DNA of 60,000 nt from Cristatella mucedo (Eukaryota > Bryozoa > Phylactolaemata > Cristatellidae): the NCBI GenBank assembly GCA_009760855.2, contig WPIO01000123.1, forward strand, positions 684,001 to 744,000, written 5' to 3'. The number at the start of each line of letters is the position of its first letter. Positions within the stretch are counted from its first letter, which is position 1. Under the pieces are notes generated by a model, which saw nothing but the letters and a program-made list of their open reading frames with translations, had not been told where the DNA came from and ran no database searches. The position numbers were made by a program, and so were the translations under genes. This document shows positions 20,610 to 30,003 of this stretch, piece by piece.

Positions 20610-20638
20610 TCTATATTAAAAAAAATTTATATTTGTAT
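20610..20638. promoter_or_regulatory. 29-bp divergent start region, ATPase/protease (P-B)
   Basis: Only 29 bases separate the ATPase ATG (minus, 20609) from the protease ATG (plus, 20639). They are pure A/T-type with tatata-like boxes facing both ways (CTATATT next to the ATPase start, TTTGTAT before the protease start). Consistent with the element-wide leaderless promoter style. Confidence 0.35.
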
Positions 20639-21354
20639 ATGGAGATTTATTGTATGAAGTGTAAAAAACCAACTGATACAATCCATGAGGAGTATGTTGA
20701 GGTGGATAGCACAAAAGGAATGAGAGGAATGATAAAAAGAAATTTGTACAATTTGCAGAAAAAATAAATCAAAGTTTGTTAAACTAAGAAGTAGTGTTCC
20801 AGTTGCTGTTCCAGTTGCTGTTCCAGTTGCTGTTCCAGTTGCTGTTGGTGAAGGATCTTTATCACAAGGAAGAAGGATTGGAAGAGGATCTTTATCTCAA
20901 GGAAAAAGGATTGGAAGAGGAGTAAGTGAACAACAAATAATTGGTGAGATTAAGAGTGCGATAGAAAAACTATAAAAAAAAATCAGCTTTGACAGATATA
21001 GAAATAAATAATTATATAAAAGAATCAGATATAAAAAACTTTAGAGGTGTCTTTGCAAGAGATGAATTGACAAAGTCCTTAGAGAATGAATGTCTTATTT
21101 GAAACACTGGAAAATCAGACCTCACGATATATCACTGGGTTGCATTGAAGAAAGAAGGAAATAAGTGTTTTTACTTCGATTCTTTTGGAGCACCACCAAT
21201 GCCAGAGGTAATAAGTTACTTCGGTGATATACCATCTTTTCAAACATTTCAATTACAAAAGTTCAATCAGAAAGATTGTGGAAAAAGGTGTCTAATCTTC
21301 TTAAAACTAATGGAATTGACTGATTTTGGAACAACAATGGAATTATTAATTTGA
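20639..21354 (+). pseudogene. Adenain-like cysteine protease, inner copy, broken (P-B)
   Basis: C5-type maturation protease of Polintons. N-terminal zinc-like CMKCKKP block. Catalytic part: His in IYHWVALKK near 21130, acidic FDSFGAPPMPE near 21180, Gln/Cys in NQKDCGKRCL near 21275-21295. A frameshift near 20745 and a TGA at 21101 kill it. The linker has a 12-bp unit (VPVA) repeated four times and a 37-bp unit twice, neither expanded in the outer copy. It would cleave capsid precursors. Confidence 0.75.
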
Positions 21355-21383
21355 ATTAAACAAATTATTTACCCTTTATAGAA

Positions 21384-21872
21384 ATGGAAATCCAAAATAA
21401 GAAATTCGTAGTTCTGGAAAACGCTTCAGTCATAATTCCAAAAGGAAAGCCAGCTCGAGTTCACATTGAAGAGAGGATTTCAAAAGATTCTAAGCAATAT
21501 TACAACATGCGGTTATACATTACCGAAGATATAATGCCATCTATTAAAGACATTGTAGAAAGGTCGAGTAAGAAACTTGATTTCAAAAGATATGATTTTA
21601 CTAAAAGGTCTACAATTGAAGTTCGAATTGATTTTGGTATCAAGTCAAGTATATTCTTTGATCAAAAAAATAAACAGCCGAAGTTCAGTTCTATTGCTGA
21701 TGTAGTTAATAAATTTGGAAGTGACTTTTCTATTACTGGAGTTTTCGATGGATGTTATGTTACTAAAGACTCTTATAATTCTGAAGGAAGACTTAAAATT
21801 AGATTGAAGCTTGATCAAGTTAAAGTCTATGACTCAGTAAAACGAGGAGATTTCAATCCTGCTGATTATTAG
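21384..21872 (+). CDS. Conserved 162-residue protein, possible OB-fold (P-B, inner copy)
   Basis: Intact; start after ctttatagaaATG. Basic N-terminal half (ARVHIEERISKDSKQYYNMRLYI) and a C-terminal beta-type segment (GVFDGCYVTKDSYNSEGRLKIRLKLDQVKVYD) with the look of an OB-type strand pair. A single-stranded-DNA-binding role would fit an element with protein-primed replication, but I see no decisive motif. A second, broken copy lies inverted at 27670-27182. Confidence 0.45.
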   Translation: MEIQNKKFVVLENASVIIPKGKPARVHIEERISKDSKQYYNMRLYITEDIMPSIKDIVERSSKKLDFKRYDFTKRSTIEVRIDFGIKSSIFFDQKNKQPKFSSIADVVNKFGSDFSITGVFDGCYVTKDSYNSEGRLKIRLKLDQVKVYDSVKRGDFNPADY

Positions 21873-21950
21873 AAACAAAAAATAAAAACAAAAATAAAAA
21901 TTAGTTAGGTTAGTTAGCTATTTTTTTTAATATCACCGTATTCTAGCTTG

Positions 21951-22910
21951 CTACACTAAACTAATTTCAATAACATCAGAAGGACTAGGTGTTCTAAATC
22001 CTGCGTAACTTAGAACAGGATAACTAATATTGAATGTTATTACTTTGTTATCCCTTTCTTCAGATATAGCAAGATGTTTTATAGAATTAGTTAACAACAT
22101 ATAATCACCTTCCACACCATAATAAGGTATGTTGAGTAAATTAGAAGGAAGAAAGTTTGGTGAGTAGAATTTATGATAACAGTTTGCAATTATATTATCA
22201 TACTCAGCAGATAACTTTGCCACTGTTACCGATATTGCTAATGTAATAGTTATATAGTCTATTCTAGTCATATTATCATCTTTTAGACGAAATGAATTGA
22301 TTTCAGCCGTTCTCCCATAAACATTTTAATAAGTATCATCATTAATAACATTAGTATTATCATTATTTATTCTATTGATATCTCTTATTTTTAATGTTAT
22401 CTTTGAGTATAGTGGCTTTTTTAAGTTATTGTCAGATAGTTTTGCCAAAGTTGCGTCAGTGGTGTTATTAGATAAATTTATAACACTTTTTGTTCCTATT
22501 TGTCCTTCTACTATTTATGACTCATGATTAAAAAGTCTATTCGTTCTTAGAAATGATGTATAGGCTCTTTCTCTTGTGTATGAACAATCAGTGGTGTTAT
22601 TAGCAGTTAATCTATCTATTTCTAGATTTCCATCTATTACTTGGGCGCCTTCTGTCCTAGTTTTTGTATCAAGATACTGCTTTGTATATAAATCATTTCC
22701 ATTAACAGGATAACTTATGTTTACATATTTCTTTGACCTAGCAGATAAGTCTCCTCTTACAATATCATCAGAGTCTTTTCTAATATAATTATTATCAGCA
22801 AACGTTTTACTTACAGCGTCTAATTCACTAATAGTCGAACCAACATTTGCTATTCTATTTTTAATAAGATTTAGAGTTCCATTCATTTCTAATAATCTTC
22901 TGCTAAGCAT
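21951..22910 (-). pseudogene. Fibre-like protein 3 (P-B)
   Basis: Starts MLSRRLLEMNGTLNLIKNRIANVGS, carries one or two tail-fibre units (YPVNGNDLYTKQYLD), then ERAYTSFLRTNRLFNHES before a stop at about 22515. Sequence continues as a head-like region with a YHKFYSPNFLPSNLL block, VEGDYMLL and FRTPSPSDV, with another stop near 22328. Homologue in P-A: 37510-38497. Probably a fibre with a separate C-terminal knob. Confidence 0.5.
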
Positions 22911-22911
22911 T

Positions 22912-23782
22912 TTATGTTGTCGCTATATAAACAAAGATATTTAATTCTTTATCAAATAAGTTTGAACCAGATATAAAAGTTGAGGATTGAAAAAAATTTT
23001 TCTTTTGGTCTACCATATGCCCACCGTATAACTGGTCTTGTAATGGAACTAATGTTGCTGGGAGAGGTTGTAATATTCCTTTTTTCCAGGTGTATATTCA
23101 TATAATGTTGTAAAAACAAGTAAATTTCTAGGAATAGTGGTATCGGTTAAAGTAGAGTTCCAACGACCGTTAATTGTTTTCCCATATAAATCCGTAGTTA
23201 ATGACCCATCTCTCGTTGCTCTAAAACGTATCATAGTAATATTTCCGTCTGATATTCTATTTAGATAGCTAAAGTTTACACCATCAGTAGGATAACCAGG
23301 ATCGTTTTCTAAGAAGATAGAGTACCCATTCATATCTAAATTTTCATTAAGAGTTCCACCAGTTAGTTTAAGGAAGTTAGAGTCCATATACGATTTATTT
23401 GGAATATCATTATCAGATGTAGGAGGTCCTACAACACTTACATTTCCATTTACGGTTAGTGTTCCGTTGATAGTTCCACCATTCTTTGATAATTTACTAT
23501 CTGCATAGTCTTTAGTTGCAGCATCGCTAGGATTTACAGGATTTGCTAGTTCTATCAACTTATAGTTTTTCATGTCGATATCTCCACCAGCTCTAGTTCC
23601 TCTTGATACTTTGGTAACGAAACTGCTATCTATATATTTTCTATTTACAGCATCTTCAACATCAACAGGATTACCTAAATCCTTTATCAATATTCCATTC
23701 ATACTTAAACTGCCTGTAAGTACATCTCCACTTTTTTAATGTAATTTGTTATACCAATTCCTCTTCTTTTAGGCCTAAACAT
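22912..23782 (-). pseudogene. Fibre-like protein 2 (P-B)
   Basis: Starts MFRPKRRGIG; an early frameshift near 23740 and one near 23055. Four tail-fibre units of the type LSMNGxLIKDLGNPVDVEDAVNRKYID. Then a knob-like end: FRATRDGSLTTDLYGKTING, LYEYTPGKK and FDKELNIFVYIATT. The intact P-A version is 296 residues. The stop is one base from the ATG of fibre 3. Confidence 0.6.
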
Positions 23783-23784
23783 TT

Positions 23785-24653
23785 CTATACAATAGTAAAA
23801 AGAAAATCAGTAAAAGTAATTCCACTTGTGCCAGTAAATTTATCGATAGCATATCTACACGTTCCATCTATATTAATTATTAAAACTATAGTTCCACTAA
23901 CTCCATAAGTATTATCACTAGTTAATTCTAAATAAGAATTAGTTTTATTAGCTGCGTACATAATGTTAGATACCATACTAAAGTTTGGAATTACACCAGG
24001 AAAGAATGTTTTAAGATTAGTATTGTATGTAACAATGTCTCCAGTAGTTGCAATAACAGGTATATCTCCAGGTGTGAGTTGATTAGGTTGAAATTGGTTT
24101 CCTGAGCTACCATTAGCTGTAATACTTAAACCAAGCATATCAAGATAAAACACGGTTGGGTAAGTAACAGAGCTTGCTCCAAAATACCTAAACGATATTT
24201 GTTTTTTATTATCTATATATTTTTTTGTCACAGTATCAGAGTCTTTTACATTTATAATATTCTTTCCTCCCATATTTTCATACTTGCTGTTGCTTTACCT
24301 TTAAACACTTGTGTCATACTTTTTAAGAGTCCATAGTTAATCACTTCATAAGGTCTTAAATCACTGTATACAGTTCCATCAGCAGAGTTTCCTGATATAC
24401 CAAAAACATTCTTACAATTCAACTGTGATGTCATCTTTCCATTAGTCTTTGAAAGGAACGCTGACATACTTGAAACGGTTGCTAAGTCACCTATAACATT
24501 TGTAGCAATACTTCCTCCAAAGTTTGAACTAAATCCATAGCTCAAATGTATTGCATCACCAGCATTAATAGGGTATGCTAAGTCTGTTACTCTATTTCCG
24601 TTAGCGTTAAGATCACTGTAAATAGAACCAATAATCTTTCTAACTGTTTCCAT
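23785..24653 (-). pseudogene. Fibre-like protein 1 (P-B)
   Basis: Starts METVRKIIGSIYSDLNANGNRVTDLAYPINAGDAI, then SYGFSSNFGG and the next unit MGGKNIINVKDSDTVTKKYID after one frameshift near 24265. C-terminal beta-rich domain: FYLDMLGLSITANG, NSYLELTSDNTYGVSG, then GTCRYAIDKF. Shares a short divergent start region with the membrane protein gene at 24667 (13 bp between ATGs). Confidence 0.55.
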
Positions 24654-24666
24654 TCACTTATAATAT

Positions 24667-25766
24667 ATGAAGAATAAAAAAGGAAAAGGTGTTGATAGCA
24701 TAAAAGAAGGAGTAGATACAACTACGGAAGTGGTTTTAGGTATTACAACAGCAACAGAAATAGAATATAAAGCAAATATAAAAATAGTACCTCAAGTTGC
24801 TATGAAGCTGTCCTTACAGGCCTCAAACAAGATCGCAAAGATCGTTCCAAAAGTATTACAATCTTTCAAGGTCATTGGAACAGCTACAAAGGCTCTAGGA
24901 GGATTTCTATCAGGAGTAACAGGAGTAGTAGATCTTGGTTTGTTTATAAAAGAAATTGTTGATGATATATCTTCTGGGAAGTATGGACAAGTCTTTTGGA
25001 AAACAATGTCAGATAAAAAAGAAGGACTGTCAAAGATGGTTGCAAGTTTGGAAGTAGGTTTCTACATTAATGAGATATTATTAGAAGCCAAAAAAACAAA
25101 TAGTGATTGGTATTTAAATCCAAGTAAATTTTTTTCTGATACTTTTGGAGAAGAAGTTTTTTGGGATGCAACTCAACTTCATCCAATAGCTTGGAAGAAG
25201 AACTTCCTTGAAATGAGAGGAGGTTTTTTACCTGCTATTCCAGCAATCATAGCAAGTATGGCAAGTGTAATAGGAACTGTTGGTTTAGCAGTTTCAATAA
25301 CTGTAGCAGTTGCTGGATTGATTAAAAAAATAGTAGATGAAACAATGTATACTGCTAGAGCACCTAAAATGAATACTCATGAAGAGAGAATGAGTGCTTT
25401 ATCACTTCAAAGAGAAAGATTAAATAATGGTATTGTAGACTTGAAAAACATGACAGAACTACTTGAAAAAGGGGTTGATATAGATCTAAGTGATAAAGTA
25501 CAGAATTCAGAAGTCAACAACAGATTAACTTACCTTACTAAGGGAAGAGAGCTTGTAGACAAAGGAGGTGTTAATTATAGTGAAGATTTAAAAAGAGCCA
25601 TAAAAAAGTAGAAGCTTCTACTGTTGGTGGTCGTAAAACTTGTGACTATAAAGCTGAGAGTGCGATGCTTTTGAGTAATCTTTTCGCACAAGATAAGAGT
25701 CAACAAGAAATATATAATGAAATGATTAAACTTAGAGATGATCTAAAACGAAGATGTAATAACTAA
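24667..25766 (+). pseudogene. Hydrophobic helical protein, one frameshift (P-B)
   Basis: 314 open codons, a frameshift near 25608, then ~50 more codons to the stop at 25764-25766. Residues 85-105 and about 193-223 (LPAIPAIIASMASVIG, GLAVSITVAVAGLIKK) are hydrophobic or amphipathic. The N-terminus is basic (KNKKGKG) and the C-terminal quarter is a charged coil. It has the look of a membrane-interacting virion protein. P-A homologue 35741-34652. Its stop overlaps the convergent HNH stop by 4 bp. Confidence 0.5.
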
Positions 25767-26320
25767 TAGTCACTGTAACGAACTATTGTATTGTCTTCTG
25801 TTAAATTATACGTAAAATTAAGTTTTGCAAAATGAAGATGTAAACGTATGGCTTCCATATCCCTAGCAACTGCTGCTTCCTCTATATCATCAAATAAACC
25901 AATATAATAAGAAGCTGTATTTACTTGTACTCGTGATATCCACTTCTTTGAACGTTTACTCCAACACACCCCAATAAAACCAGAAGTGTTATTTCTTAGT
26001 TTTCTTTTATTTTTTTGATTTTCACCACAAGTCGCTTCACGTAAATTATTAAAGGAATTATTTAGTTTATTATTATCAATGTGATCAATCTCATCCAAAG
26101 GTAGTTTACCAGTTACAATCAACCAAGCCAATCTATGAGCAAGGTATGATTCTCCAGCAATTTTTATTTGTCTATAACCACCAACTGTTATAACCCCAGC
26201 TTCTTCTCCCCTAGAAACACGTCCACGACTTTCATTCCACACAAACTTACCTGTAAAAGCATTGTAAGATAATAATTCATTGACACGTTCTCTCAAAGCA
26301 ACAACTTGATCTTTATCCAT
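25763..26320 (-). CDS. HNH homing-type endonuclease with AP2 domain (P-B)
   Basis: Intact, 185 residues. Residues 60-105: HRLAWLIVTGKLPLDEIDHIDNNKLNNSFNNLRE (given here as HRLAW...EIDHIDNN...NLRE), the HNH_3 pattern with the metal-binding His/Asn. Residues 115-165 form an AP2-like DNA-binding domain: SGFIGVCWSKRSKKWISRV, then YYIGLFDDIEEAAVARD. This architecture is common in phage homing endonucleases. Being open while most neighbours are broken, and sitting inside a relocated cassette, it could have helped move that block. Confidence 0.75.
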   Translation of the reverse strand: MDKDQVVALRERVNELLSYNAFTGKFVWNESRGRVSRGEEAGVITVGGYRQIKIAGESYLAHRLAWLIVTGKLPLDEIDHIDNNKLNNSFNNLREATCGENQKNKRKLRNNTSGFIGVCWSKRSKKWISRVQVNTASYYIGLFDDIEEAAVARDMEAIRLHLHFAKLNFTYNLTEDNTIVRYSDY

Positions 26321-26360
26321 TTATACATAGTTTTATAAATGTTTAATGTAATTATGTAGA

Positions 26361-27125
26361 ATGCATAAAGAAATCAAACTTGATCTATCTGATCATCAAA
26401 TTGACCTAACTAATAAATCTAAGGAATCAATTTCTATAAGATTAAAACATACTGATTTAAGTGGTACAAAATCTATTCTTGTAACTGATACTCAAAAAAG
26501 AAAAATAGAAAGGTATAAGGCTAAAGGAGTGGGAATGCAGTTGACTTTTAGTCTTAAACAGTTAAAGGCAAATAGAAAACATGGTTCTGGTATTGTAGAT
26601 AGAATAAATAAGATATCTGGAGGAAGAGAGTTTCACTTAAAGTTGCCAACAGGAGTAAAATCAGAATTTGTTCCAGACGGAAGTTTTAATAATACTAATA
26701 GATATAGTTATGCGGGTCCGGGAACTAAGTTCGCTCAAAGAATGGAACAGGGTTACCAAGGCGTTAATGATCTTGATAATCGTGCACTTATCCACGACCG
26801 TACATATACAGAGACTGGTGGAATGTCAGAACCAAGAAGAACAGAAATACGGAATCTGCCAGACCTTGTTCTTGCTGAAAGTGCTGCCCGTATTGCTCTT
26901 GATCCTAAGCAGCCTGCTTATGTTAGGGAAGACGCTAAAACAGTGGCAGCTCTAATGGCGGCAAAGGCAAAATTGGGCTTAGGTATTGGTGGAATGTTAA
27001 ACGATTCATTTGCAACAGATTTCTTAAAAGATAAAATAAACAATCCATCAAGTTTGAATAAGATAAAAAATTATGCCAGAGGCATCGTTGATAGGATGTT
27101 AGATATCAGTAGAAAAAAGATATAA
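26361..27125 (+). CDS. Phospholipase A2-like virion protein (P-B)
   Basis: Intact, 254 residues; weak start context (taattatgtagaATG). Residues 115-145 hold YAGPGTKF, GYQGVNDLD and HDRTY: a calcium-loop-like GPG plus the catalytic His-Asp pair, in the spacing of parvovirus VP1 PLA2 domains. Such domains open endosomal membranes during entry. The N-terminal 110 residues are basic and beta/helical with no match I know. P-A copy broken and lacking the GPG. Confidence 0.7.
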   Translation: MHKEIKLDLSDHQIDLTNKSKESISIRLKHTDLSGTKSILVTDTQKRKIERYKAKGVGMQLTFSLKQLKANRKHGSGIVDRINKISGGREFHLKLPTGVKSEFVPDGSFNNTNRYSYAGPGTKFAQRMEQGYQGVNDLDNRALIHDRTYTETGGMSEPRRTEIRNLPDLVLAESAARIALDPKQPAYVREDAKTVAALMAAKAKLGLGIGGMLNDSFATDFLKDKINNPSSLNKIKNYARGIVDRMLDISRKKI

Positions 27126-27181
27126 AAAATTAACTAACTAACCTAACTAATTTTAATTTTTGTTTTTTATTTATTAATAAA

Positions 27182-27670
27182 CTAATAGTCAGCAGCATTG
27201 AAATCTCCTCGTTTTACAGAATCATAGACCTTAACTTGAGCAAGCTTTAATCTAATATTAAGTCTTTCTTCAGAATTATAAGAGTCTTTGGTAACATAAC
27301 TTCAATCGAGGATATTAGTAATAGAAACGTCATTTCCAAGTTTATTAACTACATCAGCAATAGAACTTAACTTCAACTGTTTATTGTTTTGATGGAAGAA
27401 TATGCTTGGTTTGACACCAAAATCAATTCGAACTCCAATTGTAGATCTTTTACTAAAATCATATTCTTTGAAATCAAGTTTCTTACTAGACCTTCCTACG
27501 ATATCTTTGTTAGACGGCATTATGTCTTTGGTAATGTATAACCACATGCTGTAATATTGCTTAGAATCTTTTGAAATCCTCTCTTCAATGTGAAGTCGAG
27601 CTGGCTTTCCTTTTGGAATTATGACTGAAGCGTTTTCAAGAACTACGAATTTCTTATTTTGGAATTCCAT
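27182..27670 (-). pseudogene. Conserved 162-residue protein, outer copy, stop (P-B)
   Basis: Starts MEFQNKKFVVLENAS after ccatttatagaaATG. It parallels the inner copy to residue 122, where a stop (near 27302) truncates it; the remaining C-terminal OB-like part is still readable to 27182. Differences from the inner copy are scattered. Confidence 0.55.
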
Positions 27671-27699
27671 TTCTATAAATGGTTATTAATTTGTTTGAT

Positions 27700-28354
27700 T
27701 CAAATTAATAATTCCATCATTGTTCTAAAATCAGTTAATTCCATTAGTTTTAAGAAGATTAGACACCTTTTTCCACAGTCTTTCTGATTGAACTTTTGCA
27801 GTTGAAACGTTTGAAAAGATGGTATACCACCGAAGTAACTTATTACCTCTGGCATTGGTGGTGCTCCAAAAGAATCAAAGTAAAAACACTTAGACCCTTC
27901 TTTCTTTAATGCGACTCAGTGATATATTGCATGGTCCGACTTTCCAGTATTACAAATAAGACATTCATTCTCCAATGGCTTTGTCAGTTCATCTCTTGCA
28001 AAGACACATCTAAAGTTTCTTATTATTAGTTCTTTTATATAATTATTTATTTCTATATCTTTTAAAGCTGATGATTTTATTTTTTTTTAGTTTGTCTATT
28101 GCACTCTTAATCTCACCAATTACTTGTTGTTCATTTACACCTCTTCCAATCCTTCTTCCTTGAGATAAAGATCCTTCACCAACTGGAACAGGAGTACTTC
28201 TTAGTTTAACAAACTTTGATATCTTTTTACTACCGATTGTACAAATTCCTTTAATCATTCCTCTCATTCCTTTTGTGCTATCTACTTCAACATACTCTTC
28301 ACGTAATGTATCAGTCGACTTTTTACACATCATACAGTATATCTCCGTATACAA
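27700..28354 (-). pseudogene. Adenain-like cysteine protease, outer copy, broken (P-B)
   Basis: The ATG used by the inner copy reads ACG here, so start is lost. The N-terminal 103 codons (EIYCMMCKK, VEVDSTKGMRG) are otherwise open, with a stop near 28043. The catalytic part follows in another frame, with a TGA in place of the Trp after the catalytic His (near 27916); FDSFGAPPMPE and QKDCGKRCL are kept. The inner copy is broken at other positions, so neither makes enzyme. Confidence 0.65.
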
Positions 28355-28371
28355 ATATATAAAAAATTATA

Positions 28372-28493
28372 TTTAGTGTTGGCGGGAAAATTCACTTATA
28401 GGACGATTTCCTTTTCAGGACAACGAACGTGAACGTAGTGAACGTGAGTGTCGTGAAAGGGGAATTGTCCTAAAAGGGGAATGTACTAACAAC
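28372..28493 (-). repeat. P-B right terminal inverted repeat
   Basis: Reverse complement of 5278-5400 with about ten differences. Same hairpin arms (TCCTTTTCAGGACAACG... and ...GTCCTAAAAGGGGAA) and the ACGTAGTGAACGTGA core. Ends ACTAACAAC before the AACGTG flank. Confidence 0.85.
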
Positions 28494-28681
28494 AACGTGG
28501 GCGCTGCACGGCTACTACGCCGCCGCCTACGGCAGCCGACCACTGGGCCCAGTACCAGTCACGAACTCGCCTGACATTTTCGTCCTCGCCTGTTTGCTGC
28601 GTTCGTCGCGCCGCTCGGCGTAACGTCGCGCCGCTGGGCGCAACGTTGCTCGGCTCGCTGTGCGACTGGGGAGGAGCCTTT
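28494..28681 (+). mobile_element. Gypsy internal 3' remnant before LTR 2
   Basis: Very GC-rich, with a partly repeated unit (cgtcgcgccgctSGGCG twice, 28605-28650). Ends with a polypurine-tract-like GGGGAGGAGCC directly before LTR 2. No coding potential I trust. It is the sequence on the far side of the P-B insertion. Confidence 0.4.
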
Positions 28682-28970
28682 TGTGGGCGTGTGATCGCCG
28701 TCACGTGGTACTGCCCCCCAGCCGAAGTTCTGTCCGACCAACGGGAACGCTCCTTGCCGGCACGTGACTCGTTCCTTGCCGCACAATTCACTTTCTTCCT
28801 GTACGTCGGCGTGCACGCACGCTATCCACTCTCTTCTCTCTCCTAACGCCTCGTGCTCCGGAGCAGCACGCACGACGGCTGCTAGATCCTGTAATACAGC
28901 CGTCGTCGACAATGCTTGTGGGGGCTTGGCTCTTTATCGCGCCGCCATCGCGCGCCAGCGAGCCCCTACA
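28682..28970 (+). repeat. Gypsy LTR 2, unlike LTRs 1 and 3
   Basis: Begins TGTGGGCGTGTGATCGCC and ends AGCCCCTACA; 289 bp. It shares only the first ~30 bases and the terminal CCCCTACA with LTR 1/LTR 3; the middle is different. Polypurine tract on its left, AATTGGTGACCC on its right, so it serves as 3' LTR for one element and 5' LTR for the next. Confidence 0.65.
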
Positions 28971-29003
28971 AATTGGTGACCCATATGCTGATACGAACAC
29001 GGT

Positions 29004-29963
29004 ATGTATTCTTACACCGAACAATCGCTTTGGCTTAAACCTGAAAGTGGCGCTGCGGATTCCTATCGCCATGTGAAGTTGCCGGAATATCTGCGAAGCG
29101 ATCCGGCGCTTTGGCTAGCCCGCGTTGAGTCGCATTTTAAGTTTTTAAACATTGTGGACCAGAGAACTAAGTTCCACCTGACGTCGGCCGCCATTGGCGA
29201 GCCGACAATTTACGAGCTTCGCGACCTCATAATAAACCCTCCTGATGAGGACCCCTACGATCGACTTCGCGAGACCATATTACAACGTTGTTCAGCTTCT
29301 GAGCAGCTGCGTCTGCACCGGCTTCTCGCAGGTGAGCCGCTCGGCGATCGTACGCCGAGTCAGTTCCACCGGCATTTACGGCAGCTGCTAGGCGATGAAC
29401 GTGACCGGTTCGGTGAAGCCCTTTTGCGCAAACTGTTCCTGCAGCGCCTACCGGCCGATGTCCGTTTGGTTCTGTCGGGTTGCGACGCCACGCTCAGCCT
29501 TAGCGCGCTAGCGGAAATGGCCGACTGCATGCTGGAAGCCTCGGCACGTTACGAAGCTGCCGTTACACCACCAGCCACCACAACGTTACCACAGACGCTG
29601 CCTCTATTAGCCAAATGTTCAGCCTCCGCCCGTTCGGCTATATCCGTGCGAGAGCAGCACTGCTCATTGTCAGAGTTACAGTCTCTGAAAGCTGAGGTGC
29701 TAGCCCTTCGAGAAGACCTCTGCATCTCCAACCAGGATAGGCGCGGGGACTGGCGAGGACGCAACCGTTCTCCTAGCAGTTCCCCTAGCAGACAGCGGCT
29801 TCGACCGCGAACTGGTGCTCAAGGACAGGGGTCTCCTAATGGCGGCTGGTGCTTCTATCACGCACGATTTGGGGACAAGGCTTTCCAGTGCCGACCGGGC
29901 TGCAAGTTTCCTTTAAACAGGACCCGGACTGTTAGAGCAGGCGGCGCCACAGCCGGGGAATGA
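29004..29963 (+). CDS. gag: Gypsy Gag
   Basis: 319 open codons. Residues 27-60 have the retrotransposon Gag start (KLPEYLRSDPALWLARVESHF), then the conserved QRTKFHLTSAAIGE and a LFLQRLPADVRLVL block near 150. The end has CFYHARFGDKAFQCRPGC, the knuckle-like close typical of animal gypsy Gags. It forms the particle shell. Frame intact. Confidence 0.85.
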   Translation: MYSYTEQSLWLKPESGAADSYRHVKLPEYLRSDPALWLARVESHFKFLNIVDQRTKFHLTSAAIGEPTIYELRDLIINPPDEDPYDRLRETILQRCSASEQLRLHRLLAGEPLGDRTPSQFHRHLRQLLGDERDRFGEALLRKLFLQRLPADVRLVLSGCDATLSLSALAEMADCMLEASARYEAAVTPPATTTLPQTLPLLAKCSASARSAISVREQHCSLSELQSLKAEVLALREDLCISNQDRRGDWRGRNRSPSSSPSRQRLRPRTGAQGQGSPNGGWCFYHARFGDKAFQCRPGCKFPLNRTRTVRAGGATAGE

Positions 29964-30003
29964 AGTTAGCCGCCTACTATTCGTACACGACCCCGACACG
30001 GAT

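Larger units (their letters stand above)
20639..21918 (+). repeat. Inverted duplication, left arm (protease + OB-like pair)
   Basis: About 1.25 kb whose inverted partner is 27130-28370: protease and OB-like genes plus the gtTAGGTTAGTTAG tail (21905-21918), which reads CTAACTAACCTAACTA at 27131-27150. The two arms flank the 5.2-kb fibre/HNH/PLA2 cassette facing each other. The arms differ by scattered substitutions and by the repeat expansion in the left arm, so the duplication is not brand new. Confidence 0.75.
21951..27125. other. Fibre/membrane/HNH/PLA2 cassette (P-B position)
   Basis: A 5.2-kb block of six genes: three fibre genes (minus), a membrane protein (plus), HNH endonuclease (minus), PLA2-like protein (plus). 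P-A carries the same block, same internal order and orientation relative to the polymerase, at 33295-38497. There it lies between the MGIETRS and MPDLRK genes, whereas here it lies between the two protease copies. P-B and P-C have only ~30 bp at the P-A position. The block edges are the fibre-3 stop and the PLA2 stop. Confidence 0.75.
27130..28370 (-). repeat. Inverted duplication, right arm (protease + OB-like pair)
   Basis: Inverted partner of 20639-21918; contains second copies of the OB-like gene (27670-27182) and the protease gene (28354-27700) and directly abuts the right terminal repeat. It lacks the 12-bp and 37-bp repeat expansions of the left arm, so it may be closer to the original layout. 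Confidence 0.75.
5278..28493 (+). mobile_element. Complete Polinton/Maverick-like element P-B
   Basis: About 23.2 kb, bounded by ~122-bp terminal inverted repeats and a probable 6-bp target duplication AACG(A/T)G. It encodes the Polinton hallmark set: protein-primed PolB, rve integrase, packaging ATPase, adenain-like protease, probable major capsid and penton-like proteins. Accessory genes are fibres, an HNH endonuclease and a PLA2-like protein. Polymerase, integrase, ATPase, capsid and both protease copies carry stops, frameshifts or a deletion, so it is not autonomous. It is longer than most Polintons (15-20 kb), partly through an inverted duplication at its right end. Confidence 0.88.

Noticed and set aside
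28486-29072. Overlapping Arg/Ala-rich frames
   Set aside because: Composition-driven frames inside LTR 2 and its flank; no conserved motif and different frames in related sequence.
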